In this document: positions 34,799-42,540 of the stretch, piece after piece
How the letters are laid out: every line of letters starts with the position of its first letter
Numbering within the stretch: position 1 is the first letter of the stretch
Origin: Thiodiazotropha sp040506195
GTDB taxonomy: Bacteria; Pseudomonadota; Gammaproteobacteria; Chromatiales; Chromatiaceae
Direction of reading: 5' to 3'
DNA length: 64,000 bases
Assembly: GCA_040506195.1 (NCBI GenBank)
Contig: JBEVXH010000013.1
Coordinates: forward strand, 1-64,000
Made by a program: the position numbers and the translations under genes
The notes under the pieces: generated by a model
Databases searched by the model: none
Told to the model about the DNA's origin: nothing
The model's input: only the letters and a program-made list of their open reading frames with translations

Positions 34799-34816
34799 TC
34801 ATGAAGGCGATGCGCT

Positions 34817-34857
34817 GTCACATTGCAGAGGTCACAGGTTCGATCCCTGTTGCGCCC
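34817..34857 (+). repeat. att-like direct repeat, right copy (tRNA-Val 3' fragment)
   Basis: 41 bases identical to 32767-32807, followed by GCCA in place of ACCA. The 5' half of the tRNA is absent, so this is a partial duplicate and not a functional gene. Confidence 0.85.
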
Positions 34858-34889
34858 GCCATCTTCTCACGTCTCAGTCCCCAGCAGGA

Positions 34890-35636
34890 TCACTCCGTTG
34901 CAGCACCACCTGTGGTCCGCACCTGATTTGACCTGTCGAACACACCATGTTGCAGGAAATACGACACCTGACGGATAACCTCATCATCATCCATGATGAA
35001 GGTATGCCCCACATTCACTAACAGAAAATCCCTCATTTCCGGTAGCTTGGTCCTTTCCACCGCAACCTTGCCGTCATCATCTCCGGGAATCTCGGGAAGA
35101 AACCACGGCTCCCCCGCTTTGATACCGGCAATGATGCCTATCTCTCCGGCGATAGGTTTCAGGCTGTTGGGCAGACTCTTCTCGTCTGTGCCCAACGCCT
35201 GACCCGCCGGTCCCATGATGTTCCGGTAGAAAAAACCATCCTTCATCTGATCGGCGACTTCACTGCCCCGGTTGGGCGGCGCCAGCATCACAATCCGGCC
35301 GAGATTCTCCAAATGATGATCCTGCAGATAGTATCTGACTAGGATACCCCCCAGGGAGTGAGTGACAAAATGGACCCTTTCCACTCGTTTTCCTTCACAA
35401 TAGGCCAATCCGGCATCAATCGCCGGCGCGGACAACTCCTCAACGCTTTGGGTCAAACTGGGATAACTCTCATTCCATACATGGTAGTGTCGACTCAGCA
35501 ACGACTCCTCGATGGCACTGAGCGAAAATGAAGTGCGTCCCATACCATGCAATAAAACAACGCACTCTGTCTGAACCGCCAGAGATTGCGATGATGCGAT
35601 CAACAACAGCACTATAAGTGGATATGCATGCTTCAT
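34890..35636 (-). CDS. Secreted alpha/beta-hydrolase, lipase-like
   Basis: 248 residues from the ATG at 35636, with a signal peptide (about 1-19, cleavage near SLA). VVLLHGMGRTSFS is the oxyanion-loop HG motif, and FVTHSLGGILVRYY contains the nucleophile elbow (Ser in THSLGG). A C-terminal His in VNVGHTFIM and an Asp upstream can complete the triad. It resembles LipA/PGAP1-like lipases. It follows the acyltransferase gene by 20 bases, so both probably act on membrane lipids. A longer in-frame reading to 35870 overlaps the acyltransferase and is not needed. Confidence 0.8.
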   Translation of the reverse strand: MKHAYPLIVLLLIASSQSLAVQTECVVLLHGMGRTSFSLSAIEESLLSRHYHVWNESYPSLTQSVEELSAPAIDAGLAYCEGKRVERVHFVTHSLGGILVRYYLQDHHLENLGRIVMLAPPNRGSEVADQMKDGFFYRNIMGPAGQALGTDEKSLPNSLKPIAGEIGIIAGIKAGEPWFLPEIPGDDDGKVAVERTKLPEMRDFLLVNVGHTFIMDDDEVIRQVSYFLQHGVFDRSNQVRTTGGAATE

Positions 35637-35656
35637 AAAGTCTCGGATCTGCTTTT

Positions 35657-37030
35657 TCAGTGACGAGAGAGGCGGTTGGCGATACGGACCATTCGGGCTA
35701 ATTCCTGCTCCAACTCCTGACGCTTGTACCGCAGGTACGCCTTGAGATCCCGTCGGCGCAGGAAGAGCAGGAACACTCTGACATTTTCCCTTATTCGGCG
35801 CATCTCTCCTCGCACCATCAGGGCCACTACACTGCTGACAACGAGGCTTAGAAAATATGCGATCATCCATATCAAACCGAAATTATGGTAAACCAGATAA
35901 CTCTGCATCAACCAGAAAATCGTGAAAAAAACCAATCCCAACACCATTTTGGTCGTATCAGCCTGATTGGTTCCCTTGGCAAAATGGAGCGATAGGTGTT
36001 CGGTCAGTTTATAAGGGAGATAGCTGTTGATGACGCCCCACATAACCACCGGCATGACAATCAACAACATCCAGATCACACGCAGCAGATAGAGCACGAT
36101 CAAGGTTGGTCTGTATTCGATATTCAGCTGGTAGTCCTTCACACCACAGTAACGGCAGACCTTTTCAAACTGCTTCATTTGGCTTATCAATGCCCTCACC
36201 CGATCGGGCTCGTATTTTCTGAGCAAGCGTTGCGCATCTATCAGGCGTTGCTGGGCACGCAGACGTTGCTGCAGGTTGCGTTGCCGGTATTTACCGTGAC
36301 GAAAGGCGAAAAATCGCTCCAATCTGGTGATCAGGTTGACCTCGTCCCAACTCTCGGCATTCAATGTTATGGCTTCCAATCCATTGCGAATGCGATCGGT
36401 CAATTCGATAACGCGTTGTTCATCCGTCTTCTGCTCCGAGAGTGTCAAGTCAATCGGTTTACCGAACTGGACCAGAACTGAACTGCGAAACTTGCCTTTT
36501 TCGGGAAATGTCAGACCGACAGGGATAACCGCCGGCTCACTGCCTGTAACCTGAATCGTTTCCAACGCCATGCGTGCGGCCCCGGTCTTCAATGCCATCA
36601 ACCGGGGCACGTCATGGCTCTGGCCCTCTGGAAATATGATCAGGATCTCCCCCTTCGCCAATAGTTCATAACAGCGTCTGAATGTAGCACTATTGTTACT
36701 GACGTCGACCCCCGGATCACCACGCCGGTAGATAGGGACGGCACCGATCAAGCCCAGGACAGGTTTGAGAATTGGATTATCAAACAGACCGCTTCGCGCC
36801 AGCGGCCGAATGGCTTTGGTTGTCGCTGCCTGCAGTACCACGGCATCCGCCAGGGCATTAACATGATTTGCACATAAGATAACACCTTGCCCCATCGGTA
36901 GATTTTCGCTGCCGACAACCTCAAATCGATGATAAAACACCCTGACCACAAGACGACAGAATGCCTGCCAGGTTTTTTCAAACCATGTCAGTTGAGCTGT
37001 GACAAGGGGTGATGTCGGCGCCATATCCAT
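35657..37030 (-). CDS. Lysophospholipid/glycerophosphate acyltransferase-like membrane protein
   Basis: About 457 residues. The PlsC-type domain is N-terminal (about 30-230): CANHVNALADAVV (His and Asp separated by five residues, a variant shared with some GPAT-like enzymes), IFPEGQSHD and VPVGL. The C-terminal half has three to four transmembrane helices (about 300-390) and ends in a basic region. It presumably transfers acyl groups to a glycerolipid at the inner membrane. ATGs at 37030, 37024 and 37087 are in frame; the domain needs none of the longer N-terminus. In operon with the lipase-like gene. Confidence 0.8.
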   Translation of the reverse strand: MDMAPTSPLVTAQLTWFEKTWQAFCRLVVRVFYHRFEVVGSENLPMGQGVILCANHVNALADAVVLQAATTKAIRPLARSGLFDNPILKPVLGLIGAVPIYRRGDPGVDVSNNSATFRRCYELLAKGEILIIFPEGQSHDVPRLMALKTGAARMALETIQVTGSEPAVIPVGLTFPEKGKFRSSVLVQFGKPIDLTLSEQKTDEQRVIELTDRIRNGLEAITLNAESWDEVNLITRLERFFAFRHGKYRQRNLQQRLRAQQRLIDAQRLLRKYEPDRVRALISQMKQFEKVCRYCGVKDYQLNIEYRPTLIVLYLLRVIWMLLIVMPVVMWGVINSYLPYKLTEHLSLHFAKGTNQADTTKMVLGLVFFTIFWLMQSYLVYHNFGLIWMIAYFLSLVVSSVVALMVRGEMRRIRENVRVFLLFLRRRDLKAYLRYKRQELEQELARMVRIANRLSRH

Positions 37031-37219
37031 ATACTGGGACAAGTTGAAATTAATCTTAAGTGACCGCGAAATTCGAGTCAAAACCATAACTTTCAACAGC
37101 CTTATGGTGTGGCGACACCTGTATAGTGTGGTAGCCACCCTGATATGACTTAATGTGATCGCATAAAGCCCAGGGCAGTACAAATCAGCGTTTGTGAAAC
37201 GAGTTGTCTGCTTTCGGGA

Positions 37220-38083
37220 CTATCGCTGGAGTTTGATTTCGACCCTTCGGTTGGCTGCCCTGGCGCGCGCTGTCCGCTTTGCTATTTTAGGCCGGGACTC
37301 TCCGTAGTGTTGCTGGATCATCATCACTCCTTTGACGCCTTTGCCGGAGAGATAGTTGTAGACGTTTGCCGCCCGCCTTGCCGAAAGACGCTTATTGTAC
37401 CGCGTCGATCCCTGGTCGTCGGCATGACCCTCGATGATAATGCGGTTGACCTTCTCATCGGCCAGAACATAAGCGGCCAACCGTGCGAGTTGTTGCTCTC
37501 CACGATTGTCGAGGACGTCGACGTCCAGTGCGAAATGAACCGTCGAACTCTTTAACTCAGTAAATCCCCCGCTATTCGACAGTTGACGGAGACAGCGCTT
37601 GAACTCGCGATAGGGCTTTTGGAATTTGACCGGTGACAATTGCACCCTGACCTGTCTGCGGTTGTCGTCCCAATCCGGAAAGGAGAAACTGCCGATCTGA
37701 CCCTTGGTCAATGAGGTCAGCAACCACCCGGCCTGCTTCCGTTTCAAGGCCATCGGCCGCATCCCTGTCTGTATCGCTACTGAAAGTTGCAGGGTGTCCG
37801 GTGGGGTATGCTCCCAAGCCGGCGAGAGCTCTCGGACAACCCCGTCAACCGATTCTGGCACCGGTTGAAAGCTAGTGATGAAAAAGTGCAGATTCTCACC
37901 TGCAATTCGCCTGAATCGGGCGACACCGAACTGCGGTACCTCATGTTTCAGCTCACAGCTATAATCCGACCCGGAAAACTCCCAGGCAGACTCATGTATA
38001 CCCGCCATGTAGAGCTGATCTTCCAGATCAGCGGCATTGAGACAAGGAGGTATGACTAGAACAAGCAGTACCAGAAACCTCAT
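37220..38083 (-). CDS. motY: MotY-like OmpA-family protein
   Basis: 287 residues from the ATG at 38083, with a signal peptide (LVLLVLVIPPCLNA). The N-terminal domain (YSCELKHEVPQFGVARF; IGSFSFPDWDDNRRQVRVQL; SPVKFQKPYREFKRCLRQL) matches MotY, the T-ring protein that anchors the stator of sodium-driven polar flagella. The C-terminal OmpA domain (IIIEGHADDQGS, NKRLSARRAANV) binds peptidoglycan. No flagellar gene is near, as is normal for motY. CheV nearby supports motility or at least chemosensory genes in this genome. Confidence 0.8.
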   Translation of the reverse strand: MRFLVLLVLVIPPCLNAADLEDQLYMAGIHESAWEFSGSDYSCELKHEVPQFGVARFRRIAGENLHFFITSFQPVPESVDGVVRELSPAWEHTPPDTLQLSVAIQTGMRPMALKRKQAGWLLTSLTKGQIGSFSFPDWDDNRRQVRVQLSPVKFQKPYREFKRCLRQLSNSGGFTELKSSTVHFALDVDVLDNRGEQQLARLAAYVLADEKVNRIIIEGHADDQGSTRYNKRLSARRAANVYNYLSGKGVKGVMMIQQHYGESRPKIAKRTARARAANRRVEIKLQR

Positions 38084-38279
38084 GGGAATAATGGACAGGG
38101 AAGTGTAATGCCTGTTATCCGAAAACATCATAACTGAATCTACATTTAACCACTCTTGAGAGCTTATCGGCCAGGCTATACCTATCCTTAGCCTACCTGC
38201 ATTCGACCCTCAGGTTAGGACCGGCAAGCGTATAAATGATGTTTTTAACAAGATGTTGAGAGTGGTTGTGAATCAGATG

Positions 38280-38837
38280 CTATTCGTCTTCGTGCGCCTT
38301 CAGATAGTCGATGAGACTGCGGAATCGATTGAAGTCTTGGCGGTGGAACAGGGGATCCTCGCCATGTGAAATCTGACCCTCGAGTTTTTGCCAATCCTTG
38401 TCGCTGAGGGTGTTCTCCACCAGAGGAAAGACCTCTTGTTCCTCAAGGTCGATATGCTGCCGCTGCAGGGCGACGAATTCCCTGCCCCTCGTCTCCACCT
38501 CCTCTCTCAACAGCACCTCGCCCTGCATGGCCCCCTCCAGGGTCTTTCTGTATGTTCGAGCCAGACCAATCAGGTCGCCATGCTCCTTGCATATTCGATC
38601 GTAGAGTGCCTTGTGCGCCTGCATCGATTTCTTGCCGAAGGCAAGTTTATTGATCTGATCTTCGGTGGGGTGATGCGATTGTTCGGCGTAGTGCTCGATG
38701 TAGTCCAGCATCTCGATCTTGAGATCGAAGTTCGCTTCATGACCGGAAATCAGCGCATCCAATTCCCTACTCAACAAATCGAGCAGACGAGCCAGATTGA
38801 CATGGTCTTTGTGGAGTTTTTCCAGTAGTGGTCTCAT
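38280..38837 (-). CDS. Hemerythrin HHE-domain protein
   Basis: 185 residues from the ATG at 38837. HKDHVNLARLLD (about 9-20), EHYAEQSHHPTEDQINK (about 48-64), CKEHGDLIG and LQRQHIDLEEQEVFPL supply the His and Glu ligands of a di-iron HHE site. Such proteins bind O2 or NO or buffer iron. Its start codon overlaps the stop of the K+ channel gene (ATGA), so the two are translationally coupled. Confidence 0.85.
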   Translation of the reverse strand: MRPLLEKLHKDHVNLARLLDLLSRELDALISGHEANFDLKIEMLDYIEHYAEQSHHPTEDQINKLAFGKKSMQAHKALYDRICKEHGDLIGLARTYRKTLEGAMQGEVLLREEVETRGREFVALQRQHIDLEEQEVFPLVENTLSDKDWQKLEGQISHGEDPLFHRQDFNRFRSLIDYLKAHEDE

Positions 38838-40537
38838 ATCACCTCTCTTTTTCTTAATCGACGCCAGACCCACCCCTCCGGCCTGGACTCACCCGTTAGA
38901 ATATAGTTCAAGGCATTCTCGTTTTGCAGGGTCCAGAGCATGCGGTTTTTGGCATAGTAAGATCCACAAAAAAGCAAATGATCGTCTTTTTGCACCTTGA
39001 GGTCCATTTCCGGCAGTAAAAAATAGTCATTGTGACGATAGAGCATCAGCGGAATACAGGAGAGTTTACTGTATCTATCCCGGGGATCCGTCATCAGATC
39101 CCCCAGAGTCAGCTGATTCCCTCGTTTGACGAAAGCACACACAGCATGTGAATCGCGCTCGGAAAAAGTCACTTCCCACACCTCCGGCGCGTGATGCGTC
39201 ACCAGGGCGGATATCCTGCTGATCAGCTGACAGGCCCACTCATCATCCTGATGTAACACAAGTTTAACGAACTGATGCTGCATCGGAGCGCCCAACAATA
39301 CCCGAATACGGTTGGCAATAATATCGCTGGGCAGCATCACCATATCCGCCCCGACAGCCTCTATCACGGCATCGTTGTGCTTGAGATTCTGACGTAAGAT
39401 GACGAACAAATCCCGGTTCAACTCCCTTGCGGTCATGATGATGGAGAGATTGTTGGCATCATTGTCGGTTCCCGCCACCAGGCCGACCGCCCGCTCGATC
39501 TCCGCTTGCTGAAGGGTGTCCGCCTCAGTGCCCCTGCCTTCAATGTAGGGTGAGGACGGAGTCCCGGTCATCTGGGGTTCCGCTTCCACGACGATAACCT
39601 CCAACCCCTCACGCACAAGCTTTTCATAGACCGCCTTGCCAAAGCGGCCATAGCCGCAAATCACCCAGAGTCCTTTCGAGGGGGGATAGACAGGATCGTT
39701 GAGCATGTCCCGTTGCCCCAGTGAGAGCCAATCCTGCAACAGACTGAGGCACGGCGCCTGAATAGCGGTCGCCAGATGCAGTGCAAAAGCATCGAAGGGA
39801 TCGATGATGAAATCGGTGCCGAAGGAGGCCATGTTTTTTTCCACATCATGGGAGTCGGCCCGACAGATCACCCCGATTTCGGGATGCAGCAGTTTTGCTG
39901 TTATGGCGATCATCAAATTGACTTCATTGGCGTTGGTCAGCGCCACCACCCCTTCACACAGCGGATGCTTGAGGCCGGCTTCCAGAAGATGGTCGGGCAG
40001 ACTGGCATCGCCGCACAGCCCGGGAACATACTCACGCAGATTCTCCAGCTTAAGCATATTGACACGGTCTTCGAGTATATCGATCACAACTGCATGCTGG
40101 TTTCTGTCAGTCAATGCCTTGACTAATGCCTCACCGGTTTGACCATATCCACAAATCAGATAAAAAGATTCTCGCATTCTATTGATTTGCTTTGTAAATC
40201 GCCGCTCAGTTAAGGCATTTTGAAAGGTTTCGTCCTTGAGCAGGGCCAATACAGTGCCGATGGAGTAGAGCCACACCACCACGGTAAAGAAGATGGAAAA
40301 GCTGACCCATAGACGCTGTCCCGCAGTGAAGGCGTAGGGTATTTCGCCGAAACCGATGGTGCTGGACATGAAACTGACGAAGTAGAAGGCATGGAAGAAA
40401 TCCATATACACAACATTTCCGTCGGCATCCTTGCCCGGAATCAGCACTAGACCCAGCATGGCGATCGAATAGGTCATCACCAGGGTCAAAAGCGGCGCCC
40501 GCATGCGCCTGAAGATAAGAAAGAAGATATTGTTCAT
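38834..40537 (-). CDS. Potassium channel with two TrkA-N (RCK) domains
   Basis: 567 residues. Two N-terminal transmembrane helices (about 15-33 and 75-98) flank a pore loop with the filter-like STIGFGEIPY (about 57-66). Two Rossmann RCK domains follow: FYLICGYGQTGEALVKAL (about 125-142) and LWVICGYGRFGKAVYEKL (about 289-306), with TrkA-C-like segments. It is a ligand- or NAD-gated K+ channel of the Kch/MthK type. It lies downstream of a small DUF6394-like membrane gene and overlaps the hemerythrin gene. Confidence 0.88.
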   Translation of the reverse strand: MNNIFFLIFRRMRAPLLTLVMTYSIAMLGLVLIPGKDADGNVVYMDFFHAFYFVSFMSSTIGFGEIPYAFTAGQRLWVSFSIFFTVVVWLYSIGTVLALLKDETFQNALTERRFTKQINRMRESFYLICGYGQTGEALVKALTDRNQHAVVIDILEDRVNMLKLENLREYVPGLCGDASLPDHLLEAGLKHPLCEGVVALTNANEVNLMIAITAKLLHPEIGVICRADSHDVEKNMASFGTDFIIDPFDAFALHLATAIQAPCLSLLQDWLSLGQRDMLNDPVYPPSKGLWVICGYGRFGKAVYEKLVREGLEVIVVEAEPQMTGTPSSPYIEGRGTEADTLQQAEIERAVGLVAGTDNDANNLSIIMTARELNRDLFVILRQNLKHNDAVIEAVGADMVMLPSDIIANRIRVLLGAPMQHQFVKLVLHQDDEWACQLISRISALVTHHAPEVWEVTFSERDSHAVCAFVKRGNQLTLGDLMTDPRDRYSKLSCIPLMLYRHNDYFLLPEMDLKVQKDDHLLFCGSYYAKNRMLWTLQNENALNYILTGESRPEGWVWRRLRKREVI

Positions 40538-40565
40538 GGGGTGAAACGACCGCGCCTGGATCTGT

Positions 40566-40949
40566 TTAACGGCGCAGCATGACGGTCTCGATGATCAACA
40601 ATATAACGGAAACCACATTCGCCAACATTGCTCCGCCGGAGAGTGAGACGATACTGGCCGTGGTGACCGTGGTAAGACCGCTCTCGGTGACGTGCACCGC
40701 TACCGTCCATACAAGGGCAGCGGCAAACAGCTGCAGCAAGGCAACCAGGCTGGTTGCCAGTAGTACCGCCCCCATCTGGGTCCGATCACCGAACTTGAGT
40801 ACTGTGGCGATCAGATTGACCACGATGACTGCGAACAGCTCGTAGACATGATGATGATCCGGATTGTCCAGTTCACCGACGAAAAAACCAAAATTCAGTG
40901 TCAGGGCAAGTACAATGAAAAAACCAAAAACCACCTTCTCCGGATTCAC
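40566..40949 (-). CDS. Small inner-membrane protein, DUF6394-like
   Basis: 127 residues with four predicted transmembrane helices (about 6-24, 38-52, 62-87, 97-124). The string FGFFVGELDNPDHHHVYELF and the remainder resemble a small family (DUF6394) often beside K+ channel genes; the match is from memory. It precedes the channel gene by 28 bases on the same strand, so it may be a channel accessory subunit. Confidence 0.7.
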   Translation of the reverse strand: MNPEKVVFGFFIVLALTLNFGFFVGELDNPDHHHVYELFAVIVVNLIATVLKFGDRTQMGAVLLATSLVALLQLFAAALVWTVAVHVTESGLTTVTTASIVSLSGGAMLANVVSVILLIIETVMLRR

Positions 40950-41267
40950 ACCGATTCTCCTCTATTTACCCATCAAAAGACTTATGATTCAGATCTTGGT
41001 GTAAAAGCTACTTTTTTTCCAGTCATTTAGACATAACCCGCGAATAGAGCCTTGATCTATATAGCCAGCCACCAAGGGTGTGGCATTCCCAATCTCCCTG
41101 ATTTCGATGACACCTGTGCCGAGGCTATGTTCTGCACCGATACAGGCCTCACCAGCTAAAGCTTTCTGATGCCCGACCGCTACAAAATGCATGAGGAACA
41201 GAGCTTCAGCATTATCAAGTTCCGCTCCGACCACAGAAAACGCCCTCTATTTTAGAGTAACAGGACC
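40950..41267. other. Intergenic region between divergent channel and cheV operons
   Basis: Presumed promoters for both directions. A minus-strand frame of 81 codons (40989-41234) and a plus-strand frame of 28 codons ending at TAG near 41257 are present, but neither has a ribosome site or recognisable pattern. No gene is called. Confidence 0.4.
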
Positions 41268-42236
41268 ATGTCAAATTTTATAAAATCTGTAGATGACCGC
41301 ACCCGTCTGGCTGGCACCAACCGACTGGAGGTCCTCCTTTTCAGCCTGGGCAAAGATATCAGAACCGGCCGCGAAGAGACCTACGGCGTCAATGTCTTTA
41401 AGGTTCGTGAAGTGATGCTGGTACCGGAAATCACCCATGCACCTGATATGCCCCCATCGGTGGAGGGCATGGTGAGTCTGCGGGGGAATATGATACCTGT
41501 GATCAATCTGCCTGATTTTTGCGGTATTCAGACAGAAGAGAGGCCGGGTATTCTAATCGTCACGGAATACAACAAAAATGTGCAGGGTTTTCTGGTACAT
41601 GCGGTGGATACCATCGAGCGTCTGGCCTGGGAAGATGTCAAAGTGCCGCCGACCATGATGGCGCAGCAGCATGGCGGACTGGTGACCGCGGTCACGGAGC
41701 TGAAGGATAAACGGTTGGTTATGATCATGGATGTGGAGATGGTCCTCAGCCAGACATCGGGATTTGGACAAAATTCCGAAATCTTCGAGGGCATCCAGGA
41801 TATCGGCGATAGTGATATCACTCTGCTGTTCGCCGACGATTCCGCCGTAGCCCGTGATCAAATCATCCGCACCATGGAGCATATGGGCATCAAATATATC
41901 GGCACCACCAATGGTGCAGAAGCCTGGAGCAAGCTCAAAGAGATCGCCGAACGGGCAGCCGCCACCGGTCATAAACCCAGCGATTTCATACAGATCATAC
42001 TGACTGACGTTGAAATGCCGGAAATGGACGGTTATGTGCTTACCAAGAAGATCAAGGAGGATGCTCGCTTCAGCAATATTCCCATCATTATGCACTCTTC
42101 TCTTTCGGCAGATGCCAACATGGCATTGGGCAAGGGCGTAGGCGCCGATGCCTATGTCCCAAAATTTGAGCCCACCGAGCTTTCAGCCAAATTGCATGAA
42201 ATGATCGACAATATTCACGCCCAGAAAACCTCTTGA
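41268..42236 (+). CDS. cheV: Chemotaxis coupling/receiver protein CheV
   Basis: CheW domain (about residues 20-165: RLEVLLFSLG, YGVNVFKVREVM, GMVSLRGNMIPVINL) fused to a receiver domain (about 185-315: LLFADDSAVARDQI, ILTDVEMPEMDGYVL with the phospho-Asp). This is the CheV architecture that links chemoreceptors to CheA with phosphorylation feedback. The length of 322 is usual. Monocistronic, followed by a GC hairpin. Confidence 0.93.
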   Translation: MSNFIKSVDDRTRLAGTNRLEVLLFSLGKDIRTGREETYGVNVFKVREVMLVPEITHAPDMPPSVEGMVSLRGNMIPVINLPDFCGIQTEERPGILIVTEYNKNVQGFLVHAVDTIERLAWEDVKVPPTMMAQQHGGLVTAVTELKDKRLVMIMDVEMVLSQTSGFGQNSEIFEGIQDIGDSDITLLFADDSAVARDQIIRTMEHMGIKYIGTTNGAEAWSKLKEIAERAAATGHKPSDFIQIILTDVEMPEMDGYVLTKKIKEDARFSNIPIIMHSSLSADANMALGKGVGADAYVPKFEPTELSAKLHEMIDNIHAQKTS

Positions 42237-42268
42237 CGGTCTCTATCGCCCGATACGGCTAGACCCTG

Positions 42269-42297
42269 GCAGCCAGCGACTGAAGCTGGCTGCTTTC
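42269..42297 (+). terminator. Likely terminator after cheV
   Basis: GCAGCCAGC-GACTGAA-GCTGGCTGC (42269-42293), a perfect 9-bp stem followed by TTTCCCT. The T-run is short. Confidence 0.5.
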
Positions 42298-42309
42298 CCT
42301 GCCGGGGGG

Positions 42310-42330
42310 GTTGTTACCTTAGGTAACAAC
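42310..42330. promoter_or_regulatory. 21-bp perfect palindrome upstream of the CbrAB-like operon
   Basis: GTTGTTACC-TTA-GGTAACAAC has 9-bp perfect arms. It ends 15 bases before the first ATG of the operon (42346), so it overlaps the probable leader or promoter. Its core GTTAC-N5-GTAAC recurs once more in the window, at 49376-49390, upstream of the symporter genes. It is a strong operator candidate; the protein that binds is unknown, with the CbrB-like regulator of this operon the first suspect. Confidence 0.6.
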
Positions 42331-42345
42331 TGCTAGGCTCTGGGA

Positions 42346-42540
42346 ATGCGAGAACAACCACCACCAGACCGACTGATAGACCGCACCGTAGCCCTGGGTC
42401 TGCTGATCCTGTTGCTGTTTTCAACGCCCATCATGATCTGGTGGACTTCTCCGGGAAGTCCATGGTACCTCCCCTATATCATCTGGATGGCAGTTATCTG
42501 CTTCATTGCATGGATCAACCAGCGACACCATGAGCCATGA
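42346..42540 (+). CDS. Small membrane protein upstream of the sensor kinase
   Basis: 64 residues with two hydrophobic segments (LGLLILLLFSTPIMIWW, about 17-33; YLPYIIWMAVICFIAWI, about 42-58), a Pro-rich N-terminus and a C-terminal RHHEP. Its last 11 bases overlap the start of the sensor kinase gene. Small proteins of this type precede symporter-type sensor kinases in other gammaproteobacteria, suggesting a partner subunit analogous to the DUF4212 proteins of symporters. Confidence 0.75.
   Translation: MREQPPPDRLIDRTVALGLLILLLFSTPIMIWWTSPGSPWYLPYIIWMAVICFIAWINQRHHEP

Larger units (their letters stand above)
32812..34816. mobile_element. About 2-kb genomic islet in tRNA-Val, no integrase
   Basis: The interval between the two 41-bp tRNA-Val repeats. 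It contains only short genes, several overlapping, and a truncated gene at the right boundary. No integrase, replication or capsid gene is visible, so it is a decayed element or one mobilised in trans. Bases 32812-33074 and 33282-33532 appear non-coding. Confidence 0.7.

Noticed and set aside
34811..34861. Second tRNA-Val gene
   Set aside because: Only the 3' half of the tRNA is present; no D arm or 5' acceptor strand, so it is an att-type duplicate.
40989..41234. 81-codon minus-strand frame upstream of cheV
   Set aside because: No ribosome site and no recognisable pattern; could be a remnant but the evidence is too thin to call.
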